A stretch of DNA of 64,000 nucleotides from Cupriavidus taiwanensis (GCF_900249755.1 NZ_LT976853.1:2622157-2686156); one strand, 5' to 3'; shown: positions 1-9,525, numbered from the stretch's first letter. Numbers and translations: made by a program. The notes: a model not told the origin generated them from the sequence alone.

Positions 1-737
1 ACCGCACCGGCACCGGCACGCGCTCGGTGTTCGGCTACCAGATGCGCTTCGACCTGCGCGAAGGCTTCCCGGTGGTCACTACCAAGAAGCTGCACCTGAA
101 GTCGATCATCTATGAACTGCTGTGGTTCCTGCAGGGCTCGACCAACGTGCGCTGGCTTCAGGAGCACGGCGTCACCATCTGGGACGAGTGGGCCGACGAG
201 CATGGCGAACTGGGCCCGGTCTACGGCTCGCAATGGCGCTCGTGGCCGGCGCCGGACGGCCGCCATATCGACCAGATCTCCGAGCTGGTGGCGCAGATCC
301 GCGCCAACCCGGACTCGCGCCGGCTGATCGTGTCGGCCTGGAACGTGGCCGACATCCCGCGCATGAAGCTGCCGCCCTGCCATGCGTTCTTCCAGTTCTA
401 TGTGGCCGACGGCCGGCTCTCGTGCCAGCTGTACCAGCGCAGCGCCGATATCTTCCTGGGCGTGCCGTTCAATATCGCCAGCTATGCGCTGCTGACCCAC
501 ATGATGGCGCAGCAGACCGGGCTGGAAGTGGGCGACTTCATCTGGACCGGCGGCGACTGCCACCTGTACAACAACCACTTCGAACAGGTGCAGACCCAGC
601 TGGCGCGAGAGCCGCTGGCGCTGCCGCAGCTGAAGATCCTGCGCCAGCCCGACAGCCTCTTCGACTACCGCTACGAAGACTTCGAGCTGGTTGGCTACCA
701 GTCGCACCCCGCCATCAAGGCACCGGTGGCCGTATGA
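1..737 (+). CDS. thyA: Thymidylate synthase, 5' end outside the window
   Basis: Converts dUMP to dTMP using methylene-tetrahydrofolate, giving dihydrofolate that the next gene product recycles. The reading frame is open from base 3, and its first residues ([14 protein letters not shown]) match the conserved nucleotide-binding loop near the ThyA N-terminus, so only about 20 residues are missing upstream. The catalytic cysteine lies in [10 protein letters not shown], followed by [20 protein letters not shown] and the GDCHLYNNH dUMP-binding segment. The GTG at 27 is an internal Val codon, not a start. The stop codon overlaps the folA start (ATGA), so the two genes are translationally coupled. 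Identification is secure. Confidence 0.97.
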   Translation, partial: RTGTGTRSVFGYQMRFDLREGFPVVTTKKLHLKSIIYELLWFLQGSTNVRWLQEHGVTIWDEWADEHGELGPVYGSQWRSWPAPDGRHIDQISELVAQIRANPDSRRLIVSAWNVADIPRMKLPPCHAFFQFYVADGRLSCQLYQRSADIFLGVPFNIASYALLTHMMAQQTGLEVGDFIWTGGDCHLYNNHFEQVQTQLAREPLALPQLKILRQPDSLFDYRYEDFELVGYQSHPAIKAPVAV

Positions 738-1234
738 CGCTGCTGACCCTGGTTGTCGCCCGCGCCCGCAACGGCACCATCGGCCGCGACAACACGCTGC
801 CGTGGCGCCTGCCGGAAGACCTGGCGCATTTCAAGCGCACCACCATGGGCGCGCCCGTGATCATGGGGCGCAAGACCTGGGACTCGATCGGCCGCCCGCT
901 GCCGGGGCGCCGCAACATCGTGGTCAGCCGCAACCCGGACCTGCGCATCGAGGGCGCCGAGGTGGCGACGTCGCTGGAAGATGCGCAGCGGCTGTGCGTC
1001 GGCGCCGAGCAGATTTTCCTGATCGGCGGCGCGCAGCTGTATGCCGAAGCCATGCCGAGCGCGGACCGGCTGGTGGTGACCGAGATCGATGCGGATGTGG
1101 AAGGCGATGCGTTCTTCCCGCCAATCGACCGCACCCAGTGGATTGAAACCGCGCGCGAAACGCATCATTCGGAGGCCAATGGCTTCGACTATGCCTTCGT
1201 CACGTATGAGCGGCCGCCTTCGGACGAGTCGTAA
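734..1234 (+). CDS. folA: Dihydrofolate reductase
   Basis: NADPH-dependent reduction of dihydrofolate to tetrahydrofolate in the cytoplasm. The protein has 166 residues, normal for the family (about 160). The active-site stretch [15 protein letters not shown] is present, with the catalytic acid at Asp29, followed by [23 protein letters not shown] and the NADPH-binding [10 protein letters not shown]. The start is the ATG at 734 because it overlaps the thyA stop and the preceding frame has no family similarity. The thyA-folA pairing puts the producer and consumer of dihydrofolate in one operon. Confidence 0.97.
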   Translation: MTLLTLVVARARNGTIGRDNTLPWRLPEDLAHFKRTTMGAPVIMGRKTWDSIGRPLPGRRNIVVSRNPDLRIEGAEVATSLEDAQRLCVGAEQIFLIGGAQLYAEAMPSADRLVVTEIDADVEGDAFFPPIDRTQWIETARETHHSEANGFDYAFVTYERPPSDES

Positions 1235-1249
1235 GGCATTGCGCAAATA

Positions 1250-1277
1250 AAAAAGCAGGCCGTCCGGCCTGCTTTTT
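1250..1277. terminator. Bidirectional intrinsic terminator between folA and pmbA
   Basis: A perfect 12-bp stem (1250-1261 with 1266-1277) closes a GTCC loop. The stem is flanked by A and T runs on either side, so it can work in both directions. It sits between the convergent ends of folA and pmbA. Confidence 0.85.
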
Positions 1278-1297
1278 CTTTGGGCGGCGCGCGCGGA

Positions 1298-2665
1298 TCA
1301 ATTGCCGGCGATCGTCATCTGCTCAAGCAGGATCGACCCGGTTTCCTTGGTGCCCCGCACCAGCGCATCGGCGCCGATCGCGACGATCTGCCGGAACATC
1401 TCGGCCATGTTGCCGGCGATGGTGATTTCCTCGACCGGATACTGGATCACGCCATTCTCGACCCAGTAGCCCGACGCGCCGCGCGAATAGTCGCCGGTCA
1501 CGTAGTTGACGCCCTGCCCCATCAGCTCGGTCACCAGCAGGCCGGTGCCGAGCTTGCGCAGCATCGCGGGGAAATCGTCGCCGGGCTGGGTCAGGTTGCT
1601 GGAAAGCGTCAGGTTGTGCGAGCCGCCGGCATTGCCGGTGGTCTGCATGCCGAGCTTGCGCGCGGAATAGGTGGAGAGGAAGTAGCCCTGCACCACGCCG
1701 TCCTTGACCACGTCGCGCTCGCGCGTGCGCACGCCTTCTTCGTCGAACGGGGCGCTGCCCATGGCGCCGGGAACATGCGGCTGCTCATGGATCTGGACAT
1801 GGGGAGCGAACACCGCCTGGCCCAGCGAATCGCACAAAAAGGTGGACTTGCGGTACAGCGCGCCGCCCGACACCGCCTGCACGAAGGCGCCCAGCAGCCC
1901 TGCTGCCAGCGGCGCCTCGAACAGCACCGGGCAGCGGCGCGTCGACAGCTTGCGCGCCTGCAGCCGTGCCAGCGCGCGCTCGGCGGCGTAGCGGCCGATG
2001 TCCTCGGGCGCGGCCAGCGCCAGCGGCGTGCGCTTGGACGAATACCAGTCGTCGCGCTGCATGCCGCTGCCGCTGCCGGCGATCGGCGCGCACGAGATGA
2101 AGTGGCGCGAATACGGGTAGCCGCCGCTGAAGCCGCGCGTGGTTGCCAGCACGAACTGCGAATGCTGGGCCGACACGCTGGCGCCGTCGCTGTTGCGGAT
2201 GCGCGGCGAGACCGCGAACGCCGCGGCCTCGGCACGCGCGGCGATGTCGATCGCGGCTTCGGCGTCGAGCGCCCACGGGTGGAACAGGTCCAGGTCCTGC
2301 GGCGCACGCTCCAGCAGTTCTTCTTCGGCCAGGCCGGCGCAGTCGTCCTCGGCGGTGAAGCGGGCGATGTTGTAGGCCGCCTCGGCGGTGGCGCGCAGCG
2401 CGGCGGGAGAGAAGTCCGAGGTGCTGGCGTTGCCGCGGCGCTTGCCGATCATCACCGTGACGCCGACCACCTTGTCGCGGTTCTGCTCGATGGTCTCCAC
2501 CTGGCCCTTGCGCACCGACACCGACAGGCCGCTGCCTTCCGAGATCTCGGTGGCGGCGTCGGTCGCCCCCAGTTCGCGTGCCACCCGCAGCACATCGGCG
2601 GCCATCTCGCTGAGCTGGGCCTGGGTGTAGGTGAAATGCGCGGTCTGTTCGGCGATCTGGTCCAT
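1298..2665 (-). CDS. pmbA: Metalloprotease PmbA (TldE), TldD/TldE family
   Basis: PmbA/TldE is the partner subunit of the TldD-TldE heterodimeric metalloprotease, known for maturation of modified peptides such as microcins and for CcdA degradation. The 455-residue product matches the family length (about 450). Recognisable segments are SGLSVSVRKGQVETIEQNRD, GKRRGNASTSD, the central SGGALYRKSTF and the C-terminal GYWVENGVIQYPVEEITIAGN. The start at 2665 (MDQIAEQ) gives an N-terminus of the usual length; an in-frame ATG at 2704 would add 13 residues. It is transcribed divergently from darP, and no tldD is visible in the window. Confidence 0.93.
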   Translation of the reverse strand: MDQIAEQTAHFTYTQAQLSEMAADVLRVARELGATDAATEISEGSGLSVSVRKGQVETIEQNRDKVVGVTVMIGKRRGNASTSDFSPAALRATAEAAYNIARFTAEDDCAGLAEEELLERAPQDLDLFHPWALDAEAAIDIAARAEAAAFAVSPRIRNSDGASVSAQHSQFVLATTRGFSGGYPYSRHFISCAPIAGSGSGMQRDDWYSSKRTPLALAAPEDIGRYAAERALARLQARKLSTRRCPVLFEAPLAAGLLGAFVQAVSGGALYRKSTFLCDSLGQAVFAPHVQIHEQPHVPGAMGSAPFDEEGVRTRERDVVKDGVVQGYFLSTYSARKLGMQTTGNAGGSHNLTLSSNLTQPGDDFPAMLRKLGTGLLVTELMGQGVNYVTGDYSRGASGYWVENGVIQYPVEEITIAGNMAEMFRQIVAIGADALVRGTKETGSILLEQMTIAGN

Positions 2666-2724
2666 GCTGGGCGGGGTGTCATCAAAAGTCCAAGCGGCAA
2701 TCATAGCAAGATAAAATGCCGGGC
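2666..2724. promoter_or_regulatory. Compact divergent promoter region, pmbA/darP
   Basis: Only about 60 bp separate the proposed starts of pmbA and darP, and the local base composition is more A/T-rich than around it. TAAAAT at 2712-2717 is a candidate -10 for darP on the plus strand. TATCTT, read on the minus strand at 2708-2713, is a candidate -10 for pmbA. The two elements overlap, so both polymerases may compete for one site. No convincing -35 elements were found. Confidence 0.35.
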
Positions 2725-3336
2725 ATGACGCGAAATTCCCGTAACCCACAAGGCTCGCGCTTTCCCGGAGGCTTTGCGCCCGAACCGGAAGACGACGAAC
2801 CGAAAAGCAAGTCGCAGCGCAAGCGCGACATGACCGCGCTGCAGGACCTTGGCGCCGAGCTCGAGGCACTGGCCAAGGACCGCCTGGCGCGCGTGCCCAT
2901 GCCCGAAGCGCTGGCCGACGCCATCCACGCGGCGCGCCGCATCAACAGCCACGAAGGCAAGCGCCGCCAGATGCAGTATGTCGGCAAGATCATGCGCGGC
3001 CTCGAGGACGAAGAGGTCGAGGTGATCCGGCAAGCGCTGGAGGGCTTCAAGGGCACCAGCAAGGCCGAGACCGCGCGCATGCATCTGATCGAGCGCTGGC
3101 GCGAGCTGCTGCTGGCCGACGACGCGGCGCTGACGCGCTTCCTCGCCGAGCATCCCGGCATCGACGTGCAGGCGCTGCGCAATACCATCCGCAATGCGCG
3201 CAAGGAAAAAGAGCTGGGCAAGCCGCCGCGCTATTTCCGCGAGCTGTTCCAGGCGATCAAGTCGGCGCTGGACGCGAAGGACGGCAAGGCCGGCGCCGCC
3301 GCGGACCAACCCCCTACCCCGGAGCCCGAGGCATGA
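2725..3336 (+). CDS. darP: Ribosome biogenesis factor DarP (YjgA, DUF615)
   Basis: DarP associates with late 50S precursors and promotes peptidyl-transferase centre maturation. The family signature is clear: [17 protein letters not shown], then [36 protein letters not shown] and RWRELLL near the middle. The protein has 203 residues and is highly charged, with no membrane segment. The ATG at 2725 is preferred because family members begin MTR..., but an in-frame ATG at 2716 gives three more residues; neither has a strong ribosome-binding site. The stop overlaps the mogA start (ATGA). Confidence 0.92.
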   Translation: MTRNSRNPQGSRFPGGFAPEPEDDEPKSKSQRKRDMTALQDLGAELEALAKDRLARVPMPEALADAIHAARRINSHEGKRRQMQYVGKIMRGLEDEEVEVIRQALEGFKGTSKAETARMHLIERWRELLLADDAALTRFLAEHPGIDVQALRNTIRNARKEKELGKPPRYFRELFQAIKSALDAKDGKAGAAADQPPTPEPEA

Positions 3337-3971
3337 CCCAGACCACGCAGCCGGTTGTCCGCAACCATCCCGACGAACTCGTCGTCGGCTTCGTCTCGAT
3401 CTCTGACCGCGCCTCGGCCGGCACTTACCAGGACGAGGGCATCCCGGCGCTGCGCGACTGGTTCGGGCGCACGCTGACCTCGCCCTGGCAGGCGGTCGAG
3501 CGCCTGATCCCCGACGAACAGGCGCAGATCTCGCGCACGCTGATCGAGCTGGTCGACGTGGCCGGCTGCGACCTGGTGCTGACCACCGGCGGCACTGGCC
3601 CGGCGCGCCGCGACGTGACTCCCGAGGCCACGCTGGCGGTGGCGACCAAGGAAATGCCCGGCTTTGGCGAGCAGATGCGCCAGGTCAGCCTGCATTTCGT
3701 GCCGACCGCGATCCTGTCGCGCCAGGTCGCGGTGATCCGCGAGACCGCCAGCCGCGCCGCGCTGATCATCAACCTGCCCGGCCAGCCGCGCGCGATCCGC
3801 GAAACGCTGGAAGGCCTGCGCGACGCCGACGGCAAGCCGGTGGTGCAAGGCATCTTTGCCGCGGTCCCGTATTGCATCGACCTGATCGGCGGCCCCTACA
3901 TGGAAACCGACGAGGCCATCGTCAAGGCGTGGCGTCCCAAGAACGCCGTGCGCGCCAAACCCGCGGCCTGA
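3333..3971 (+). CDS. mogA: Molybdopterin adenylyltransferase MogA
   Basis: Adenylates molybdopterin before molybdate insertion in molybdenum cofactor synthesis. The diagnostic MoaB/Mog signature [17 protein letters not shown] spans residues 84-100, and the N-terminal strand [20 protein letters not shown] is typical. The 212-residue length is slightly above the E. coli protein (195). It overlaps darP by four bases, so the pair is probably co-expressed although the functions differ. No other molybdenum cofactor gene is in the window. Confidence 0.95.
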   Translation: MTQTTQPVVRNHPDELVVGFVSISDRASAGTYQDEGIPALRDWFGRTLTSPWQAVERLIPDEQAQISRTLIELVDVAGCDLVLTTGGTGPARRDVTPEATLAVATKEMPGFGEQMRQVSLHFVPTAILSRQVAVIRETASRAALIINLPGQPRAIRETLEGLRDADGKPVVQGIFAAVPYCIDLIGGPYMETDEAIVKAWRPKNAVRAKPAA

Positions 3972-4032
3972 CCGAACGCCCCCCGCCCGCCGGCACGCGC
4001 CGCGCGGGCCGCCCGCCTGGCGCAGGCCCTGA

Positions 4033-4914
4033 TCAGCGCAGGCCCAGGTACAGCCCCACCGGCACGAACACCACCGCGGCGATATTGCCGAGCAGCACGA
4101 TCGACGCCACCTGGTCCGGCTCCTGCCGGAAGTGGTCCGCCACCAGGAAATTCAGCACCGCCGGCGGCAGCGCCGCAAACACGAACAGCAGCCCGCGCTG
4201 CAGTTCGGTCAGCGGCACCCACTGCACCAGCGCCAGCGCCACCGCAATGCCCGCCAGCGGACACACCGCCGCACCCACCAGCCCCATGCCCCAGTTGCGC
4301 AGGCTCACGTCCTTCATGCGCACGCCCAGCGCAAACAGCATCAGCGGCACGGTGGCATCGCCCAGCAGCTTGACCGACTGGTAGACCGGGTCCGGCAGCG
4401 TGAACCACGGCCGCGCCAGCGCCAGCGCCACGCCCGCAACGGTGGCCAGCACCATGGGGTTGCGTGCGATCTGCGCCAGCGACGCATGCCGGTTGACGAT
4501 CTTCATGCCGATGGTGAAGTGCATCAGGTTCGACGCCGCGAACAGCGCCACCGCGGGCGCGAGGCCCGCCGGGCCGAAGGCGAACACCGACAGCGGCAAA
4601 CCCATATTGCCGCAGTTGTTGAACATCATCGGCGGCACGAAGGTGCGCGGATCGACCTGCATCCAGCGCGCCAGCGCCCACGCCAGCACGCCCGAGCCCA
4701 GCACCACCGCCACCGCGCAACCCAGCAGCACCAGCTGCTCGGCCAGCACGAAGTCCTTGCTGACGAAGGCCGACACCACCAGCAGCGGCGCGATCACGTC
4801 CAGCGTGGCGCGGTTGATGCCCGCCATGTCCGGATGGGCCTTGCGCCCGTACAGCCACCCGACCAGGATGATCAGGATGACCGGCGTGATGATGGAAACG
4901 ATGCGCTCGAACAT
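4033..4914 (-). CDS. AEC-family (auxin efflux carrier-like) permease
   Basis: This is a predicted inner-membrane transporter of 293 residues with about ten hydrophobic segments arranged as two inverted halves, which is the AEC/BASS-like pattern. The central motif PPMMFNNCGNMGLPLSVF is the conserved unwound-helix region of AEC proteins, and PPAVLNFLVADHF sits at the matching point of the second half. Family members move organic acids such as malate or malonate, but the substrate cannot be read from the sequence. It ends 61 bases from mogA in convergent orientation. Confidence 0.85.
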   Translation of the reverse strand: MFERIVSIITPVILIILVGWLYGRKAHPDMAGINRATLDVIAPLLVVSAFVSKDFVLAEQLVLLGCAVAVVLGSGVLAWALARWMQVDPRTFVPPMMFNNCGNMGLPLSVFAFGPAGLAPAVALFAASNLMHFTIGMKIVNRHASLAQIARNPMVLATVAGVALALARPWFTLPDPVYQSVKLLGDATVPLMLFALGVRMKDVSLRNWGMGLVGAAVCPLAGIAVALALVQWVPLTELQRGLLFVFAALPPAVLNFLVADHFRQEPDQVASIVLLGNIAAVVFVPVGLYLGLR

Positions 4915-4995
4915 GGGCAGGCGGACGGGCAGCGCGCCGCCTGCATGGGGACGGCGCGGGGAATGGAAGGTGTACTGGCGGGAGCCGCGCTGTGC

Positions 4996-5682
4996 TTACT
5001 GCGCCGGCGTATCGGCGGCTGGCGTATCGGCGGCCGGCGTATCGGCGGCCGGCGTATCGGCGGCCGGCGTATCGGCGGCCGGTGCCTCGGCAGCCGGCGC
5101 CGCGCCGGGCGCGGCGTGGCGGATAAAGTGCGTGCGGTAGTAGCGCAGCTCTTCGATCGATTCCAGGATGTCGGCCAGCGCCGTGTGCAGCTGGCGCTTG
5201 ACGAAGCCCTTGTGGACGGCCGGCTCCCAGCGCTTGCACAGCTCCTTGAGCGTCGACACGTCGAGGTTGCGGTAGTGGAAGAAGGCCTCCAGCTTGGGCA
5301 TGTAGCGCGCCATGAAGCGGCGGTCCTGGCAGATCGAGTTGCCGCACATCGGCGACTTGCCGGCCGGCACCCAGCGCTTGAGGAAGGCCAGCAGCTCGGC
5401 CTCGGCCTGCGCTTCGGTCAGGGTCGAGGCCTTGACCTTGTCGATCAGGCCCGAGCGGCCGTGGGTGCCCTTGTTCCAGTTGTCCATGCCGTCGAGCACG
5501 GCATCGCTCTGGTGGATCACCAGCACCGGGCCTTCGGCGAGGATGTTGAGCTCGGAGTCGGTAATCACCACCGCCACTTCGATGATGCGGTCGGTATCCG
5601 GCTGCAGGCCGGTCATTTCCATGTCCAGCCAGATCAGGTTGTTTTCGCTTTTGACGGATTTGGCGGCGGCTTGGCTTGTCAT
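4996..5682 (-). CDS. orn: Oligoribonuclease with PAADT-repeat tail
   Basis: Orn is the 3'-5' exoribonuclease that degrades two- to five-nucleotide RNAs, including pGpG from cyclic-di-GMP turnover. The DEDDh active site is intact: Asp20 and Glu22 in IWLDMEMTG, Asp120 in ICQDRRF, His166 and Asp171 in QLHTALADI. The family core (about 181 residues) ends near residue 188. It is followed by a roughly 40-residue Ala/Pro-rich tail containing five PAADT units encoded by a 15-bp tandem repeat. The start at 5682 (MTSQAA) is chosen because upstream codons show no similarity. The tail is probably disordered and dispensable. Confidence 0.95.
   Translation of the reverse strand: MTSQAAAKSVKSENNLIWLDMEMTGLQPDTDRIIEVAVVITDSELNILAEGPVLVIHQSDAVLDGMDNWNKGTHGRSGLIDKVKASTLTEAQAEAELLAFLKRWVPAGKSPMCGNSICQDRRFMARYMPKLEAFFHYRNLDVSTLKELCKRWEPAVHKGFVKRQLHTALADILESIEELRYYRTHFIRHAAPGAAPAAEAPAADTPAADTPAADTPAADTPAADTPAQ
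5006..5095 (-). repeat. 15-bp tandem repeat inside the 3' end of orn
   Basis: Five head-to-tail 15-bp units (5006-5080) are nearly identical, differing by one base in the first unit. A degenerate sixth unit occupies 5081-5095. The unit length is a multiple of three, so copy-number change by slippage adds or removes PAADT without shifting the frame. Confidence 0.93.
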
Positions 5683-5744
5683 CAGGACTGCGGCAGATAG
5701 GGATTTGGGGAAAGCGGCCGCGGCGGCGCCGGGCGCGAACAATT

Positions 5745-5750
5745 TATAAT
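5745..5750 (+). promoter_or_regulatory. Candidate -10 element upstream of the M48 peptidase gene
   Basis: A consensus TATAAT stands in an otherwise GC-rich 221-bp gap (5683-5903) between the divergent orn and M48 peptidase genes. No good -35 is visible 16-18 bases upstream. The leader to the peptidase start would be about 145 bases. Nothing else was recognised in the gap. Confidence 0.45.
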
Positions 5751-5903
5751 TCTCGCATATCCGTCCGGAACGGCCCGCCTGCGCACCTGCGCGGCGCCGT
5801 TTTCGGAATTCCCGGACCGCCGCCTGCCCCACCCCGCGGCGCGGTCCCCACGGGCACCCGTCGGCTGCAACGCCGGGGGCCCGCACCCACAAGGCGCTTG
5901 CCG

Positions 5904-7151
5904 ATGTTCACGATTGTCTTTCTCGCCGCCCTGGTGCTGATGGTGCTGACCAAGCTGTGGCTGGCCGCGCGCCAGGTGCGCCATGTCGCGCAGCACCGCC
6001 ATGCGGTGCCGGCACGCTTTGCCGACACCATCAGCCTGGCCTCGCACCAGAAGGCGGCTGACTACACCATCGCCCGCACGCGGCTGTCGATGCTTGAAGT
6101 GCTGGCCGGCGCCGCGGTGCTGATCGCCTTCACCATGCTGGGCGGGCTGCAGTGGCTCAACCAGTTCTGGCTGGAAGCCTTCGGCCCGGGCTATGCCTAC
6201 GGCGTGGCGCTGGTCGCCAGCGTGGCGGTGATCGGCGGCCTGGTCGACCTGCCGTTCTCGCTGTATGGCCAGTTCGGCATCGAGCAGCGCTTCGGCTTCA
6301 ACAAGATGACCTTCGGGCTGTGGCTGGTCGACCTGGTCAAGATGCTGCTGGTGGCCAGCGCGCTGGGCCTGCCGCTGCTGCTGGCGGTGCTGTGGCTGAT
6401 GGACCGCGCCGGCTCGCTGTGGTGGGTGTGGACCTGGCTGGTGTGGATGGCCTTCAACCTGTTCCTGCTGGTGGTGTTCCCCACCTTTATCGCGCCGCTG
6501 TTCAACAAGTTCGAGCCGCTCGACGACGCCTCGCTGCGCCAGCGCATCGAGCGCCTGATGCAGCGCTGCGGCTTTGCCAGCAAGGGGCTGTTCGTGATGG
6601 ACGGCAGCAAGCGCAGCGCGCACGGCAATGCGTACTTCACCGGCTTCGGCGCCGCCAAGCGCATCGTCTTCTTCGACACGCTGCTGGCGCGCCTGTCCGG
6701 CGACGAGATCGAGGCGGTGCTGGCGCACGAGCTGGGCCACTTCAAGCGCCGCCACGTGGCCAAGCGCATCGTCGTGACCTTCGCGCTGAGCCTGGTGTTC
6801 CTGGCGCTGCTGGGCTGGCTGGCCACGCGCAGCTGGTTCTACACCGGGCTGGGGGTGGCGCCCAACCTGGGCGTGTCCAACAGCGCGCTGGCGCTGGTGC
6901 TGTTCTTCCTGACGCTGCCGGTGTTCACCTTCCTGCTGGGGCCGCTGTCGAGCCAGTCGTCGCGCCGCCATGAATTCGAGGCCGACGCCTTTGCCGCCGA
7001 CCAGACCGACGCCAACCACCTGGTCTCGGCGCTGGTCAAGCTGTACAAGGACAACGCCTCGACGCTGACGCCCGACCCGCTCTACAGCGCCTTCTACTAC
7101 TCGCATCCGCCCGCCGCGCAGCGGATCGACCGCCTGCTGGCGCACGCATGA
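5904..7151 (+). CDS. M48 family zinc metallopeptidase (Ste24-type CAAX protease-like)
   Basis: An integral-membrane zinc protease of 415 residues. HELGH (275-279) supplies two zinc ligands and the catalytic glutamate, and the downstream [11 protein letters not shown] (from about residue 354) supplies the third ligand, as in Ste24/HtpX proteins. Several N-terminal membrane helices surround a loop with [11 protein letters not shown], which is characteristic of Ste24-type rather than HtpX proteins. Bacterial members probably take part in membrane-protein quality control; the substrate here is unknown. The start at 5904 precedes a hydrophobic helix, and the gene overlaps rsgA by four bases. Confidence 0.92.
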   Translation: MFTIVFLAALVLMVLTKLWLAARQVRHVAQHRHAVPARFADTISLASHQKAADYTIARTRLSMLEVLAGAAVLIAFTMLGGLQWLNQFWLEAFGPGYAYGVALVASVAVIGGLVDLPFSLYGQFGIEQRFGFNKMTFGLWLVDLVKMLLVASALGLPLLLAVLWLMDRAGSLWWVWTWLVWMAFNLFLLVVFPTFIAPLFNKFEPLDDASLRQRIERLMQRCGFASKGLFVMDGSKRSAHGNAYFTGFGAAKRIVFFDTLLARLSGDEIEAVLAHELGHFKRRHVAKRIVVTFALSLVFLALLGWLATRSWFYTGLGVAPNLGVSNSALALVLFFLTLPVFTFLLGPLSSQSSRRHEFEADAFAADQTDANHLVSALVKLYKDNASTLTPDPLYSAFYYSHPPAAQRIDRLLAHA

Positions 7152-8119
7152 GCCGCGCCACGCGTCACCGCAACGCCGGCGGCGGCACCGGCGCCGGCAA
7201 CCCCACCGAATCCGCGCTGATCATCGCCGCCCATGGCCGCCACTACGTGGTCGAGCTGGGCGACGGCATGCGCATGCATGCCTTCCCGCGCGGCAAGAAG
7301 AGCGACTGCGCGGTGGGCGACCACGTCAGCGTCGAGCGCGCCGCCGCCGACCAGTGCGTGATCACCCGGGTCGCGCCGCGCAAGAACCTGCTGCACCGCT
7401 CGGACCAGTTCAAGTCCAAGCTGCTGGCGGCCAATATCGACCAGGTCATCATCGTGCTGGCCACCGAGCCGGGCTTCTCCGAAGACCTGCTCGGGCGTGC
7501 ACTGGTCTCGGCCGAGGCCCTGGAGATCCGGCCGCTGGTGGTGCTCAACAAGACCGACCTGCCCGAGCGGCTGGAAGAAGCGCGTGGGCGCCTCGCGCTG
7601 TACCGCGGGCTGGGCTACGACACGCTGGAACTGTCGGTGCGCGCCGACCCGGTGCAGGCGCTGGCCGCGCTGAAGCCGCGCCTGGCGGGGCTGTCCAGCA
7701 TCCTGATCGGCCAGTCTGGCATGGGCAAGTCGTCGCTGCTGAACCTGCTGATCCCGGGCGTCGATGCGCAGACGCGCGAGATCTCGGCCAAGCTCGATTC
7801 CGGCAAGCACACCACCACCTTCACCCGGCTGTATCACCTGCCGCAGGACTGGGGCACCGTGGATGGCCGCCTGGGCGCGCTGATCGATTCGCCGGGCTTC
7901 CAGGAATTCGGCCTCTACCACCTCAGCGAGGGCATGCTGGAACGCGCGTTCCCGGAATTCCGGCCGCGGCTGACGGCGTGCCGCTTCTACAACTGCCACC
8001 ATGTGAACGAGCCGGGCTGCGGCGTGCTGGCCGCGGTGGCGTCCGGCGCCATTTCCGAGCGCCGCCACCAGCTCTACACGCAGCTGCTGCACGAATCCAG
8101 CCAGCAGAAACCGTGGTGA
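7148..8119 (+). CDS. rsgA: Small ribosomal subunit biogenesis GTPase RsgA
   Basis: RsgA is a circularly permuted GTPase that checks the decoding centre of the 30S subunit and releases RbfA. The permuted order is visible: G4 NKTD at 134-137, then G1 GQSGMGKSS at 188-196, then G3 DSPG at 247-250. An OB-fold precedes them, and a C-terminal zinc knuckle is formed by Cys278, Cys283, His285 and Cys291. Length is 323 residues. Its start overlaps the stop of the M48 peptidase gene (ATGA), so the two are cotranslated. Confidence 0.96.
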   Translation: MSRATRHRNAGGGTGAGNPTESALIIAAHGRHYVVELGDGMRMHAFPRGKKSDCAVGDHVSVERAAADQCVITRVAPRKNLLHRSDQFKSKLLAANIDQVIIVLATEPGFSEDLLGRALVSAEALEIRPLVVLNKTDLPERLEEARGRLALYRGLGYDTLELSVRADPVQALAALKPRLAGLSSILIGQSGMGKSSLLNLLIPGVDAQTREISAKLDSGKHTTTFTRLYHLPQDWGTVDGRLGALIDSPGFQEFGLYHLSEGMLERAFPEFRPRLTACRFYNCHHVNEPGCGVLAAVASGAISERRHQLYTQLLHESSQQKPW

Positions 8120-8162
8120 AGCCGTGGTAAGGTGAGTGCACCTGGGTTCCCGGTGCGCCGCC

Positions 8163-8468
8163 ATGAAACTGCTGCTGTCCGCCACGTCCCTCGTTCACGC
8201 GGCCCATTGCCAGAATGTGCTGCGCGCGGCCGGCATTCGCGCGGAATTGCGCAATACCTGGCTGGCCGGCGCGACCGGCGAGATCCCGTTCCGCGAGAGT
8301 GCGCCGCAGGTGTGGCTGGTCGATGACGAGATGGAGGCGCAGGCGTGGGCGGTGCTCAATGCCGCGGCCAACCCGGTGCCGGGGCCCAGCTGGCAATGCC
8401 GCCATTGCGGCGAATGGCACGAGTCGCAGTTTGGTGCGTGCTGGCGCTGCGGAGCGGCGCGCGACTAG
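8163..8468 (+). CDS. DUF2007 domain protein with C-terminal zinc ribbon
   Basis: A 101-residue protein. The N-terminal part (about residues 1-70) resembles the ACT-like DUF2007 'putative signal transducing protein' fold, with MKLLLSATSLVHAAHCQNVL and a VWLVDDEMEAQAWAVL helix. The C-terminus carries two CxxC knuckles (CRHCGEWHESQFGACWRCG) expected to bind zinc. The start at 8163 is chosen over the upstream 8136 because family members begin with this hydrophobic strand. It lies 43 bases downstream of rsgA and may share its transcript. No biochemical function is established. Confidence 0.8.
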   Translation: MKLLLSATSLVHAAHCQNVLRAAGIRAELRNTWLAGATGEIPFRESAPQVWLVDDEMEAQAWAVLNAAANPVPGPSWQCRHCGEWHESQFGACWRCGAARD

Positions 8469-8520
8469 CAGGTGTCAACCATCCGGCCGCAACCGGCCGG
8501 GCGGGCTTGCAAAACGCCGC

Positions 8521-9525
8521 TCAGCCCACCCACAGCGCCAGCGACAGCATCGCCAGCAGCAGCATCCACAGCACCACCGCGCGCCACACCAGCCCCACCG
8601 CCGACTGCAGCGTGCGCACGCCGGGTTCGGTGCCGAACTCGGGCGGCGCCGGCTCCGGGCCGCCGTTGATGCCTTCGGCGTCTTCCATGCCGGGCGCGTA
8701 GTCCACCGCCGGGCCGGCCACGCTGGTGCGCAGCACCACGGTGGAATCGTCCTCGGCCAGCGGCGTGCCCAGCCGCACGCCCAGCGCACCGCCGCCGCTC
8801 GCCAGCAGGATGCCGTTGACGGCATCGTTCCACTTGCGCGCATGGTTGCGCCAGGCGTAGACCGCGTCCTCGAAGTTGCCGACGATGGCAAAGCCGATCG
8901 AGGTCAGCCGCGACGGGATCCAGTCCAGCAGGTAGAAGGCGCGCGCGGCGAAGCGTCCCAGCGCCGGGCTGCGCTCGGTCGACGGCAGGTTCCAGTGGCG
9001 GCCCAGGTATTCGGCGGTGCGGTACAGCACCACGCCACCAGGGCCGACCGGCACCAGGAACCAGAAGAACACGCCGAACACATGCCGGTGCACGGCGATG
9101 ATCGCCGCTTCCAGCGTATGCCGGACGATTTCGGACACCGGCATCTCGACGGTGTCGAGCCCGGTCCACTCGTGCAGCAGCGTGCGCGCGGTGTGGACAT
9201 CGTCGCGGTTGAGCGCCTCGTGGATATCGGTGAAGTAGTGGCTGAACTGGCGGAAGCCCAGCGTCATGTACAGCACCAGCACATTCCACGCGAGCGTCAG
9301 CGCCACGCTGATCGAGGCCAGCAGGTAGTGCACCACGATCACCGCCAGGGTCAGCGGCAGGACCACGGTGAGCCACGCCAGCGCGGCGTCGCGCGGGCGG
9401 CCGGTGTCGAAGGCGTGCTCGGCGCGGTCGCCGAGCGCGCGCACGATCTCGTAGATCGGGTTGTTGCGGCCCAGGGCGCGGAACTGCTCGGCAATCAGCG
9501 CCAGGAGAATGGAAACAAAGGTCAT
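8521..9525 (-). CDS. CobD/CbiB-family membrane protein
   Basis: A 334-residue inner-membrane protein with hydrophobic segments near the N-terminus, the middle and the extreme C-terminus. The N-terminal half resembles CobD/CbiB (cobinamide-phosphate synthase), with a FDTGRPRDAALAWLTVVLPL-like region and a conserved YRTAEYLGRHW-type segment. Bona fide CobD sits among cobalamin genes, but none is present here, so a distinct role (AmpE-like or envelope) is as likely. The start at 9525 follows family N-termini (MTFVSILLALIAEQ); about 190 further in-frame bases upstream show no similarity. Confidence 0.75.
   Translation of the reverse strand: MTFVSILLALIAEQFRALGRNNPIYEIVRALGDRAEHAFDTGRPRDAALAWLTVVLPLTLAVIVVHYLLASISVALTLAWNVLVLYMTLGFRQFSHYFTDIHEALNRDDVHTARTLLHEWTGLDTVEMPVSEIVRHTLEAAIIAVHRHVFGVFFWFLVPVGPGGVVLYRTAEYLGRHWNLPSTERSPALGRFAARAFYLLDWIPSRLTSIGFAIVGNFEDAVYAWRNHARKWNDAVNGILLASGGGALGVRLGTPLAEDDSTVVLRTSVAGPAVDYAPGMEDAEGINGGPEPAPPEFGTEPGVRTLQSAVGLVWRAVVLWMLLLAMLSLALWVG

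Noticed and set aside
5006..5095. Tandem repeat considered as a CRISPR array
   Set aside because: The units are contiguous, with no spacers, and lie in frame inside orn; no cas genes are nearby.
8521..9525. Calling the membrane protein a true cobalamin-pathway cobD
   Set aside because: No cobalamin gene is close and the similarity is only at family level, so no gene symbol was given.
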